From positions 1 through 52,191 of the forward strand of contig RCNN01000228.1 of NCBI GenBank assembly GCA_003667245.1: a stretch of 52,191 nt of DNA, given 5' to 3'. A model generated the notes under the pieces. That model was not told where the DNA came from. It was given only the letters and a program-made list of their open reading frames with translations, and did no database searches. Position 1 is the stretch's first letter; every line of letters begins with the position of its first letter. The stretch is from Heterostelium multicystogenum. Lineage: Eukaryota > Evosea > Eumycetozoa > Acytosteliales > Acytosteliaceae. This document shows, one piece after another, positions 38,872 to 50,112 of this stretch. Made by a program: the position numbers and the translations under genes.

Positions 38872-41631
38872 TATAGATCTATTCTCCAAAGCTAGTACTC
38901 CACAACAAGAATAGAGTAATGATGGATCAAACATGATGTTCATGATCCAAATACACACACAATATTTGAATAAATTTTCAGGATAATATCATCGTGCGAT
39001 TTAATTTAACCATGTTGTTTCAACTACCACTGGTTGGTTGGTTGACTGGCTCGTTGGTTAGTTGATTGATTTGATTTGTTAGTTTGGTTTGTTGGTTTGC
39101 AACACAACAGCTTATTCTTCTACTTATGTTAATAGTTAGATGTGTTTAGTTTTGTCTATTTGCAGACCAGAAAATTAGAAAGATATTTCACTGCGGTCCG
39201 AAAACATCGTGTTTATCATTTTATTCTTCTACCTAACGGGTTGGTTAGTTGAAAAAGAGTAATGTTGTTAGTTGAGTGAGTGTGCTTTTTAAATTAATTT
39301 AATTCAAATTTTGCAGATATATTTTTATTTTTTCGGAGGTAGAAGACCTTCTGGTCATTGATTTTAGTTTATGATGTTTTTATCATTTCGGAAGTTGAAT
39401 TAAACATTAACTTCAGCAAAAGTTGATTGTTTTGCTTTTGTTTTATTTGTTGTTATAATTAAACAATAAATAACTCACAACACATTCACTCCATGTAAGT
39501 AAGCAATGACCAACAGCAACAACAACCTCAACAAGGTGGCCAAGATACCACAATCCGCAACAAACAACCATCTTCAGGACATAAACTAAACACCATTTTA
39601 AACACTTGGATTGGTCAAATCCATAACTCGATCAAATTAAATTGATTATATTAGTAGATAATTTAAATTTATGTTCACTGTTTAATTTTGAATTTTTATT
39701 TGCTATCTTTTCTCTATACAGTCAATCAAATAGATATAAATCATCCAATCTTTAAACATCTAACTATCAATTAATGAATCATTCATCAACCAATTAATCA
39801 ATCAATCAACTCAACCAATCATTAAATAATACTAATTCATATCTTATTTTTTTATTATTTTATATTATATTTCAGTTCTTTTGCAAAGCCTCACCACTTA
39901 CTTTATTTTTTACAAATCTCTCCCAACTTGGTTTTGAAAAAAATCAATCATCCTATCCAAAAGTCTAAACATTTCAACAAGGTCACGACGGATGTGACTT
40001 GGACGGCAACCAAATATTATTAATGGTAAATATTTTTGACTGGCAATCGAATCTGAGAAACTGTTGTGGTGATGTTAGGTCACTCCAAAATGTGGTTGTG
40101 AACAGGAGCAGGAGTCACCCACATGGAGTGGAATTGTGAAGTTTTATTTTTATTGATTAATTTTTTTTTTTTTGATTTGTGTTTTTATGTTTTTTACACT
40201 CAATGTCTCTACAAATGCTGTGAGGTTTTAAAAAAGTGCAAATATTGTTGGGTTTCACGTCGACCTCCTACATTCAGTGAAAGAGCTTTTTTTATTTTTC
40301 AAAACATTTTATTAATATTCATTAAAATTAATTTTTATTTAATTCTCCTTTATGTAAATTGGTCAGCAGTCAATCACATCTCATTCCATATCCTACTTTC
40401 TATTGCGTCAACAAATCAACTTCCAATATCGTATTATACATTATTCCAAAAATAATTACTACTATCAAAGATAATTAGTTAGTTCGTGGCAAATAAAAGA
40501 AATCAGTCACTTACCTTACCTGTATAGATCAATCAGTTTTTAGCTATCCAATCAACCATCATCATTATCATCTTATCTTATAATTAAATATACAGCAATT
40601 TATAATTTATCTAAAGTAAGAGAATCACTCAATTAATCAATCAATCAATCTAATTATTCATGTATGCCATGAATGATTTAACTCAAGAAGAATCAATCAA
40701 CAAAGTGAAATGGAATAGAAGATTACAATAGAATAGACATGGCATGATTAGTTATTTAAACGTTGACCAGGTCATTAATTTGATTGATTGTTGGGTGATG
40801 GATAGATCTCCATCATTGAGTTTGCAATGTTTGTGGATGGTTTTGGTCATTTTTTTTTGAAACCCATATCATTTTTTTTAAAAGTTTTTTTGCCAACACC
40901 ACATGTGTTATCTCCAACTCTTTCTTACTCCAATTGTTTGCAATAAAAACAGACAATCCAACTGACTACCTCATAATGATAATATTTTAATTTTTATTGT
41001 AACAAAGTTTTATCGTAAACCTATTAATAAAAAACAACAATTGGTTAAGAGTTTAAGCAAGCAAGCAAGGCAGAAACAATCAACACAATCAATCAATCAA
41101 ACAACAGCCAAAGATTTCATCTTTCAATAATCAATTAATTCATTGTGTTGTTGTTGTTGCTGTTGCTGTCAATCTTCCAATTAATCAAATTAAATTTGTA
41201 AAAGATAGATAGATAGATAAATAGACAAATATAATAGAAAAGATAGATCTCTTCAATAATTTAACAACATATGATTATCAATTAAACCAACATTAAAACT
41301 TAATTTAAATTGTAATTATTATCATCATATACATCTTCAAAATTCACATTGAGTCATGACACTACACCTACGCAGATAGATAGATAGATATTATCTGCAC
41401 ATTTCAATCAAAACACATTTAATCATTTGATGTCCTACTTTTAAAAATTGAGATTTTTATTAAATTGCATACTAACCTCCACCCATTTATTTTTTTAAAG
41501 ATTTTAAATATTTGAAGATTCTAGATAACAATTTATAATATTTTTGTTTATTATTATTACAAGGTCAAAGTTAACAAATTTGTTAATTGTAGGTGGTGGG
41601 TTAACCCCTGCAACACAGTCAAGCGTCAAAA
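38872..41631. other. large gene-free intergenic region
   Basis: 2.8 kb without a supported gene. It contains GGTTGGTTGG-type simple sequence near 39030-39100, CAATCAATCAATC runs (39790-39820, 40635-40650, 41085-41100) and GATAGATAGATA runs (41200-41220, 41375-41390). A 110-codon open frame at 40123-40455 is Phe/Leu-rich from poly-T DNA and is not called. The 3' part should carry the RasGEF promoter. Confidence 0.5.
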
Positions 41632-44445
41632 ATGAATAATTATACCAATAGTCATAGCAGTTACAATAGCAACAACAATAGCAACAAGAATGGTGTGCTA
41701 AACAATGAAACATTCCTTTTCAGAATAAACGAATTAGAGGTATGTTGTTACACTGCTGCTGCCGCTGCAATAGAAGTAAGAGAAGAAGCATTGCTCACAC
41801 TAACCAAAACATACAACTCCACACAACCACCAATGCTCGCATTTTTATAAAATCATCACCAAAATGAAAAATCAAAAAACATGTAGGAAGAAAATTCTAG
41901 ATTACAATACAGGATTTTGGAATTGGAATCATTGAATGGCCATCTGAAGGAACAGCTGGAATACTTTCAAACGAAATTGTTGGAGAAAAGTTTCAAACGA
42001 GGATCGTGATCTGTCGAATTGTTTGTCCGATATCTATGAGAGCATGAGCAAAGACAGCCAGCTGTCATCTTCACCACCCACCTTCCCTTCACCAAACATG
42101 GGCGCACCCAAAAACACTGTGCGTCCTACCCCCACCAACGGCCATGCACCCATGGTCTCACCAAGAACTATGAACCCCCACCTCCAACTCGGTCAACCCT
42201 CTAGGTGTCCCCCAAACACGCCCTCCGCAAACCCATCTTCACCAGAAGCACATCTGAGACCTACTTACAGCAATCACCCGACATTGCCGATGGCGACGTC
42301 GGTAATCATTCTCCTCCAAACGAGGAGAGAGTTTCTCACAGTCACTCGTCTAGCACCTCTGCTGCTGCCGCCAAGAATTTGGTCTGCAGCTAAGGTCAGA
42401 TCTGACTCGATCGCCTCAAGCAAGGATTCATTCTTGAGATTCCCACACACACCACTCGGCAACCCATCCATCCCACAATCGCCACCACCCCCATCCAGCT
42501 CCGTCAACTCGGCCGCATCTTTACCCAACCGCATTATTAACTCCAATTCCACCTCATCCAACCAACTTTCATCATCCACCCCTGTATTTACAAACCCAAA
42601 CCCCAACTCACCAGCCTACTCTGCTTCGTCCCCAATATCATTGGTATCGTCGGGATCGTCGATAAACTCTTTTTCATATTCTAGCTCGCCACCCATGGCA
42701 TCACCAGACTCACTTGGATCATCTGCATCCGATGGTTTCAAGAGCGAGCGCAGAAAAATTCCACCACAGCCACTGCCACCCATTCCCAATGATCGTCGCA
42801 GCAAAACATCACCTTTCCCATCTAATACACCAGCACCAATGAGCAACCCATCTCTTGTCAGAACATCATCAGTCGCTCCAAAGCCAGTGGGACTCTCTAC
42901 CAGCGCGGAGGACGTCCATCCACACCAACTCTGATGGGCCAGCGAAGACGATGCATTTGAGGAGCCAGAGAATTTGGACGATCCAAATCTCGTTCTCATT
43001 AAAAGTGAGACCGGTGCATACTTGGTCAAGGGAGGTACATTGGAGCGTCTTGTACAGCGTCTTAGTTATGATAAATCACATGACACCGACTTTGCTTCTG
43101 CATTCCTCTTGACATATCGTTCATTCACCACACCCATCGAGCTGATGGACATGCTCATCAAATCATACACATTACCGATGACACAAACATGCCTGCAGCA
43201 CAACTCGAAAAGAAAACGTAGAAATCGTCCGTCTTCGTGTAGCCAACGTAATTAAGATGTGGCTCGACAAACATTTCCAACGACTTTAGCGAAGATGCTG
43301 CACTTGTTGCCAAGGTTGACTCATTCATCAATAACCATATAATCATTGATCTCGAGGGTATCGGAAGAACCTCCGTAAGCTCCTCAACAATGAGCGTATA
43401 GCACCCATTCCAACATTCACCGAAGAACCACCTGCAGTGATCCCTCCCAAAGTTCGTGATCCAAATTTTTCTGACTTGGACACCACCGAAATTGCCCGTC
43501 AACTTACCCTCATCGAATCAGAGTTGTATCGTAAGATCGAGTCAAAGGAGTGTTTAGGACAGAGCTGGAACAAACCCAACAAAGACGAGCTTGCCCCCAA
43601 CATTGTAGCATTCATCAGAAGATTCAACGCCGTTTCCAACTGGGTCGCAACCGAAAATCGTCAGAACTGAAAAGATCAAAGAGGCGTGTCTCAGTAAGTC
43701 AAGAAGATTCATCATCATTGCACAAAGTGTCGTGACATTGGTAATTTCAATGGTTGCATGAGAGATCCTTCTCGGGTCTTCAGAATTCCTCAGTATACCG
43801 TCTTTCCAAGACTTGGGAGAAGATCGAGTCGAAGCCTCTGCTCAAGAATATTTACGATGAACTACTTGTTTTGATGGCACAAAAGAATAATTTTCAAGAC
43901 TACAGAGCTGCACTTCACTCTGTGCATCCCCCTTGTATTCCATACCTTGTAAGTGGCTACGTCTCCTTCTACTTTTAAAACATTTCAGTTTTCATGCTAA
44001 CATTCCATTCCGAAACTTTTAACAGGGTGTATATTTAACAGATTTAACTTTTATTGAAGATGGTACAAAGAATACATTGAACAACTCTGATGATATAATT
44101 AACTTTGAGAAGCGTAGAAGAAATTTCAGTCGTCATTCGTGAAATCAAACAGTATCAGCAGACACCCTATCACTTTAGAGTCGAGGATGCAACTGCACGT
44201 TATGTAAAAAATATTCCAGGTCTCACCGATAAGGCACTTTACAAATAACAGTCAGATTTGTGAGCCAAGAGAGCAAACGTAGTTCATCATCTGAATCAGT
44301 TTCATCATCTCAAGGTTCCAGTGGAAATCTTAAGAAAGAGTTCTCCATTTCATCATTTATGAGCTTCCTTGAAGTAAACAGCAAGCTTTATCCACCGCCA
44401 CAAGCCCAATCATTCCAGTATTGGTCGTGGTGGTTCTTATACTAA
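41632..44445 (+). CDS. Ras guanine nucleotide exchange factor
   Basis: It activates Ras/Rap-type GTPases by exchanging GDP for GTP. The Asn/Ser-rich start MNNYTNSHSSYNSNNNSNKN leads through an intron (41740-41886) into a short coiled coil (EENSRLQYRILELESLNGHL), then a long Pro/Ser-rich linker (42060-42940). The N-terminal RasGEF (REM) module at about 43000-43400 has KGGTLERLVQRLS and FASAFLLTYRSFTTP. The catalytic CDC25 domain at about 43470-44250 shows TEIARQLTLIESELYRKI, FNAVSNWVATEI, SSVYRLSKTWE, PCIPYLGVYLTDLTFIEDG (joined across the intron 43949-44025) and PYHFRVED. Frame changes are needed near 42010, 42290, 42930, 43180, 43255, 43365, 43670, 43740, 44115 and 44250. The stop at 44443-44445 is the best supported in the frame used, but the extreme C-terminus is uncertain. 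Dictyostelids have about 25 such Gef genes; I cannot name this one. Confidence 0.9.
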
Positions 44446-45201
44446 TTTTTTATTTATTATTCGGAATTCTAAATGGATTCTTTGTAATTTTTTTTGAAAC
44501 CAATTCACTCCAACTCCAATCCAAATCAGAAAAAAAAGAAATCAAAAACAACCAAAAAAGAGTCAAGTACAAACTTGTAATACTACACCAATAACAAACT
44601 GACAAGGAACACAATGATCAGCATCAACCACAAATCCAATAACCAACTTATTTATAATAAAATCTTTTGTTATTAATATTTAAAATCATCATTGTCTGAT
44701 TTATTTGTCGTAAGACAAATAAATATCAACTTTGGTCCTCTCATGCGTATTAAGTATATCCAACAAGTTCTTCTTCACACAAACCAACGACAGAACAATC
44801 TAGCAATATTTATTTATTTAGAAATTTTTAATTTGACCATTTGGAGCTCGAAAATCAACTAGGTACATGATTAACCATAATTTTTATTATTCTGGATTTT
44901 ATTGTGAAAAAATGATCTTTGATTTGGACTTTCTCCAAAGAATCATAATATTGATCGAATGAGATTATAAGTCATCAGATCCTGATCAAGAATTTCAGAT
45001 TTTGAATCTATAAGTCCACTTAAGTTTAAAAAATATAAATAATTTCTGAGAGTATTATCACTTTGGCGCCAAAATGATCATGTTTTTACATTTTAATTAA
45101 AAGAAATAATCAAACAATCGAAAATATTAATTTATCTATTTATCTATGTATTTATGTAACTGAGCTAGATCTTATTTAGTGATTCGTTTAGATAGTGATT
45201 G
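44446..45201. other. intergenic region
   Basis: AT-rich spacer between the RasGEF and the borealin-like gene. It contains a perfect hairpin (listed separately). No coding region is supported. Confidence 0.5.
44699..44724. other. perfect 11-base-pair hairpin with GTAA loop
   Basis: Left arm ATTTATTTGTC (44699-44709), loop GTAA, right arm GACAAATAAAT (44714-44724). As RNA the loop GUAA is of the stable GNRA tetraloop class. It lies about 255 bases after the RasGEF stop; it may be part of the 3' UTR or an unassigned RNA. Confidence 0.6.
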
Positions 45202-45671
45202 ATGATGGAGCAATATAATTCAGAGATTTTGGAAGCATACTTGGAAGATTTCGATAATGAGGGTAGGTATGCTTCGAGGCTATTGCAGTTGAAGTTTGCA
45301 AATATATATTAATCAGCTTCTTTGATTCGAATGCTTGTATCGTGCATTGATCAATCAAATTAGTGGAAATTAGATGTTGTAGAATGAGAGAAGAAGCAGA
45401 GTTGATTTGTGCAACCATTAGAAATCAATTTGCTGTTGATCTAATAAAGATCCCACAAGCAATTAGAGCAATGACAATGAAAGAGTTTATAGAGAAATAT
45501 AACGATAGTCAAGCAAACAAATCAGCAGAATCCAACAGCAGTGTAGACAACCAATCATTGAGTTCGTCGTCACCATCGAACTCTGTTGTCGTCGACGAGG
45601 ATTACCAAGACGTAAAGAAGAAATTGATTGAGATCTTAAATGCTCCAATCATTGCAATGAATTCAAAATAA
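45202..45671 (+). CDS. borealin/Nbl1-like chromosomal passenger complex subunit
   Basis: Two exons (45202-45262 and 45364-45671) join at a GT-AG intron into an intact 122-residue protein. The joined sequence reads AYLEDFDNEVEIRCCRM, then an acidic/basic helix, then DLIKIPQAIRAMTMKEFIEK. This follows the N-terminal domain of borealin, where the family shows a (F/Y)LxDFDxEVExR start and a LPKALRxMxWxxF end at the same spacing; in animals this helix bundles with INCENP and survivin and targets Aurora B to centromeres and midzone. The remaining 60 residues are a Ser-rich linker and a short helix (VKKKLIEILNAPI). The length is between yeast Nbl1 and animal borealin; the C-terminal dimerisation domain is missing. 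The splice itself creates the EVEIR motif, which supports the call. A start at the second Met (45205) is possible. Confidence 0.75.
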
Positions 45672-45698
45672 AAAAAAAGAATATATGTACATTTATTA

Positions 45699-47719
45699 TT
45701 AAGAATCAGATTCGATGCTGTTAGCTTCGCTAAATCTGTGGTCATTCCAAATGTCCCACTTGGTGATGAAACCTTCCCACTATCAAACAGAAATTGGTAA
45801 AGTTGGATCTAATTAGTAAGTAAATATTGATATATACTGCAGAAGTTGGTGCTACTTACGGATGTGGAGACAATCGAAGGCGAATACGGTGCCCAAGACA
45901 TGTCTCTAATGAGCCCATGCCCATGGCTTAGTGTTCTCACTAATTCACCAGTCAATACATCATAGACTATGGATTTAAATAGTTTACTAGTTAGAAAAGT
46001 CAAAACAAGGGAATGAGTCCTGTTGAAACTTACTGTAAATACCACCGTTTTGAGAACCGGTATAGATATATTTTCTGAGAGGTAGTTGCCAGTGGTGAAA
46101 AGTGGCATCTTATCAATGTCTGTAATACAGGGTGTCTGGAGTAAGTCATCAAAGATAGATCTTTTTCATTGTTGGAGGGTCCCACAGTCGATGCACCACC
46201 CCCGAGTCTGTAGTCTTGGTGGTTGTAGCTCTCAGATCGAGTGGTGGAAATTTTGCTGGTGGTTGTTGACATTGCTCTGATATCCCAGAGTTTTGCACTC
46301 CAGTCTTTGCCATTACTTAGCAGATATCTACCATCACCTTTTGACTCGACATAAGTGAGTCCTCTTCTGTGTCCTGTTAGGTAGCCCTCTGGCTGGGCGA
46401 TCCTACCTTCTGCGTGGCTTGTGGATCGCAAAGTACGCTTGTCCCAAATCTTGATGTAATAGTCATCGCTTGCAGTGACCAGTACATTGTGGTCTTGGTC
46501 ACCCAAATAGCAGACGCTGTTTATGTCGTCTGAATGTCCTTGAGTTTGCGATAGTTTTTTGCCTGCTATCAAATCATACAAGTAAAACATTCCATCTGAG
46601 GCACCTGCCAAAATCTCTGAATTATCGTGTGAAAACTTGATACCATATACACAAAATCTGTCAATCTCCGGCCTGTTATTTGAAGGAATGGATCAAGTTA
46701 GTTTAGTCCAATATGCTGTTGCTGTTTTGGTTTTGATAGTTACTCCAAATAGAGGGATCTCTGTATATTATCGTCGTCATCCTTGGTCAAATCTACCAAG
46801 TGGATATAATCGCTCCATGAGGAGTAAATCAATGACTGTTGGTCGGGCGAAATATCGACATCAATAATTGACCAACTTATATCCCGTGCCAGTATTGTTT
46901 TTTCAACTTGCCATGTATGTGTATTAAAGAATCTAATGTTTTTGTCTGTAGATTTCATTGTCAATCAGTCCGTCCATTGTTTGGACATTGAGCCTTCCAT
47001 AGACATGAGAATAGTCCTTACCTTGACTTGCAGTCATAAAGCTCTTTCCATGATTCAAGTATTGGCAACAAAATATTTTAGAATTTAGTCTTGTTATGTT
47101 GGTATAGGTATTCTCTGGTAAATAATGAGATGAAAACATGAGCGGGATGTTCTTTCTTTAGACCAAGAATTTCTCTCTATACATAATCAGTTCGATTTCA
47201 TTCGTGTCAGTTGGCAACAAGCAAGGAAGCAAACAAAATCAACATACATTGAATAAATAATGGCTGGCTGTCAAGTCTTTAAATCTAGATAGTAGACCAT
47301 GGTGCTTCTGTAGAGATAGCTACTATCAGTATTTATTTTTCGACTGTCGATTTAAACTACTTACATCCAAATCAATTTTGGGAGGTGGTGTAGATTGATA
47401 TTCCTGATTCATCTGTGGTTGTGAAGCATAAACTCCTCTAAGCCTGGACCTAAATTGATAGATGGAAAATCCAGTAAGAATGGTGCCATGACAAAGCTCA
47501 ATTTATTCTATTCTTCTTGAGATCCGATGGTATTTACATGTATATATTTAAGAGATCTGCAATGGAAATACCTGAATTCATATGATATCCATCATCGTAA
47601 TCAAACTCCTCCTCGTCGTCATCTTCATCTATATCATCTTCATTCTCAAAGGTACGATCATCAGCATCATAGTAATCCTCCTCCTCATCAACATCACTAA
47701 ATTCCTCATCACTCGACAT
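45699..47719 (-). CDS. dcaf11: DDB1- and CUL4-associated factor 11 (WDR23) WD40 protein
   Basis: Substrate receptor of the CUL4-DDB1 ubiquitin ligase. The start MSSDEEFSDVDEEEDYYD (ATG at 47719) leads an acidic N-terminus. After introns the WD40 part runs from about 47110 to the stop at 45699. Diagnostic blocks are QTQGHSDDINSVCYLG, DDYYIKIWDKRTLRS, GHRRGLTYVESKGDGRYLLS, WSAKLWDIRAMS, SLMTYSRHPVLQTLIRC, FSPLATTSQKYIYTGSQNGG, VYDVLTGELVRTL and IRDMSWAPYSPSIVSTS joined across a final intron to WEGFITKWDIWND; these follow DCAF11 closely. Two WDxR boxes (IWDKR, LWDIR) are the DDB1-binding signature. Frame changes are needed near 46960, 46690 and 46080. The exon order between 47530 and 47120 is only partly resolved. 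In animals WDR23 controls Nrf2; the substrate here is unknown. It is convergent with the borealin-like gene, stops 27 bases apart. Confidence 0.9.
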
Positions 47720-50112
47720 TTGCAATTCCTTCTACTTTTGGTAAATTCAATATAACAACTTCTACTTAAAGCTAAAGATATATAATATAATATATAAATG
47801 TATGTATATGTATGTATTTATTTATTTATTACTACTTTGAAAAAAGGTAAATGTATAATAATAAATCTAAATGTCTGTTGTTGTCAGTTCAAATAGATTT
47901 ATTTGCAGGTGATTTGATTCGTTGTTGTTATTATTGGTGAAGTGGTAATTAGCTAATGTAGAAGCTTCTTTTTTTGTTTAATTAAAAATTATAAAAATCA
48001 ATTTAATTTTAATAAAGAATGAAAATCATGTTATTGTTGTGTGTGTGGTAGAAGATGCAAAGATTAATAAATTATCAATTTTGGTGATTTATTCCAAAAA
48101 AGAGAGAAATGAAATGAATGAAATCAATTGTACAAAAAGTCAATTCCTCATGGAGAAGAAGCAAAGATTAAATTATTATAAGCAAAAAAAGCCACTTTTC
48201 ACCAAAATTAAAATAACATGGTGGTAAAAGTAATTACACAAACACACTGTTAGCAACTTTGATGATGCTGTTCAACAAGTCGACTCTATTATTGTACTTG
48301 ATTGAATTGCTTTGAACTTATAACTTAATATCATTATTATTGTTTTATTGAATTCAAGAACAAAGGAGCATTCTATTTATTATTTATTATTTATTTATTT
48401 AATTTCATTTGGATTAGGTTTTATATACATTCAAACATCAATAATCAATATAGCAAATCTATAGAAGAAAGAAAGAAGGTAGGAAAGAATCAAAAAGTTA
48501 GTAACAATCAATAAGATAGGTTGGATAATTAATTGGCTAGATTTGACTTTCTCTTCACTCAATCAATCAAATCAAATCAAATCATATCAATAATATCATA
48601 TATTATTTACCAAATTACATTTTCAGCAAACTGATCAGAATTTGTTGTTGCTGCTGATTGAAACTTATTGTGTGCTGACCAACAGCTATGTTGTTTGGAT
48701 TACAATCAGCTATTTTTATAATATATAAGAGATCTTTAATTTAAATTTATTGGTTTGGTGTCGGAATACCAAAGTTCATAGATCACACAAGATATAGATC
48801 TCAATTAACGTCAAAATAGTCAGTAGTAGATAGGATTACTACAAATCTCAAGTATTGATATTTTGAGAGCTCGGATCAATCATTAATCAATCCGAATCAA
48901 GAGTAATTTAAACAATATGCCAAGTGTTATTGTTGGCTTGTTGGTGCTGTGTTGTTATTTTTGTTGCTATAAACAATTAAACGACTTAAATCTTGCAGCA
49001 ACAACAACAACAACAACAACAATAACATCAACTGTCAAATGAAAACAACAATGTCAAACCAAACCAAACCAACACAATATTCCAAATCCAAACAAATACA
49101 AATAATATAGTAGTTAGTTTGACACTAATGCGACCACACTACCACAACCACTTCCACAAATACCAACAGCAGCAACAATATAAAACTTTTTATTTATTAA
49201 TACGCGTTATGGTAAATTATGATATATGTGATGAGTTGGGTTGTGATGTGTTGTGCTCTAGTGCTAATGGTATGGTGGTTGGCAAGTGTTTGTGCTACAT
49301 ATATCACACATATATACACAAACCTAATTCTATATATCGCTAATAGAATGAGCATCAACAATATTTACCTATTATGTTTACTCTATAATTTCTCACTCAC
49401 CACCATCGACTAAAAACAACAATAATAATAATTGACAACAATCAACAACAATAACAACAAGAATAGCCATCATCATCATCATCATTATCATCATCAAAGT
49501 ATATTGGATTGGATTGGATTGGATTTGATTGATTGATTGATATTAATTTATTGTTGTTATGATTATTTATTTGTTTTATTTTTTTTATTTCGGAGTACAA
49601 TCATTAAATAGTATTTTAATAATAAATAATATTAATTATTAATTGTATTTTTATGTTTTGTTGCTGTTCTGTTTTATTGTGTTAAGGTTTAAGCAGTCAG
49701 TCAGAGTAGTAGTTGCTGTAGTTGTTCTGCTGTTCTTATCATATCTTAATACTGTAATTGATTCGAGATATTGAAACAACAAACTAATCAATCCCAATAA
49801 TATAATAATATTATATTAATCAATAACAAGCAATAACAAGCAACAACAACAATTGAAAACTAAACTAAAATTCAGTGTTTATTAAAATTAGCTATTGATT
49901 TTGTTTATATTATATTATTACACAAAACAACAGAACATTATAATAATAGATTCATAACAACCAACCTTGAAAGTTATAGGAAATCTAACCATTAAGTTAA
50001 CATTTATTTTTGTTTTTCTGCTTTGCCAACTTTTATTTATTTTGATTTTTATTTTTTTAAAAACAACCATTGTTGGTTTTTTGTTGAAAAATAAAAATTG
50101 TCAGGTTAGGTT
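47720..50112. other. large divergent intergenic region
   Basis: 2.4 kb with no supported gene, between the DCAF11 start (minus) and the gelsolin-related gene (plus). It contains CAA repeats at 48997-49022, a CATCAT run at 49470-49495 and a GGATTGGATTGGATT run near 49505-49520. Frames at 48039-48227 and 49119-49413 are not convincing. Confidence 0.5.
48997..49022. repeat. CAA trinucleotide microsatellite
   Basis: About eight tandem CAA units, directly visible, in non-coding DNA. Confidence 0.85.

Noticed and set aside
40123..40455. 110-codon open frame with hydrophobic residues
   Set aside because: Phe/Leu/Ile come from poly-T and AT-rich DNA; no domain, no intron pattern, and no start context.
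44410..44590. Alternative frame after the RasGEF giving a very hydrophobic tail (VLVVVVLILIFYLLFG)
   Set aside because: It needs another unsupported frame change and runs into clearly non-coding AT-rich DNA; a membrane-anchored RasGEF is not claimed.
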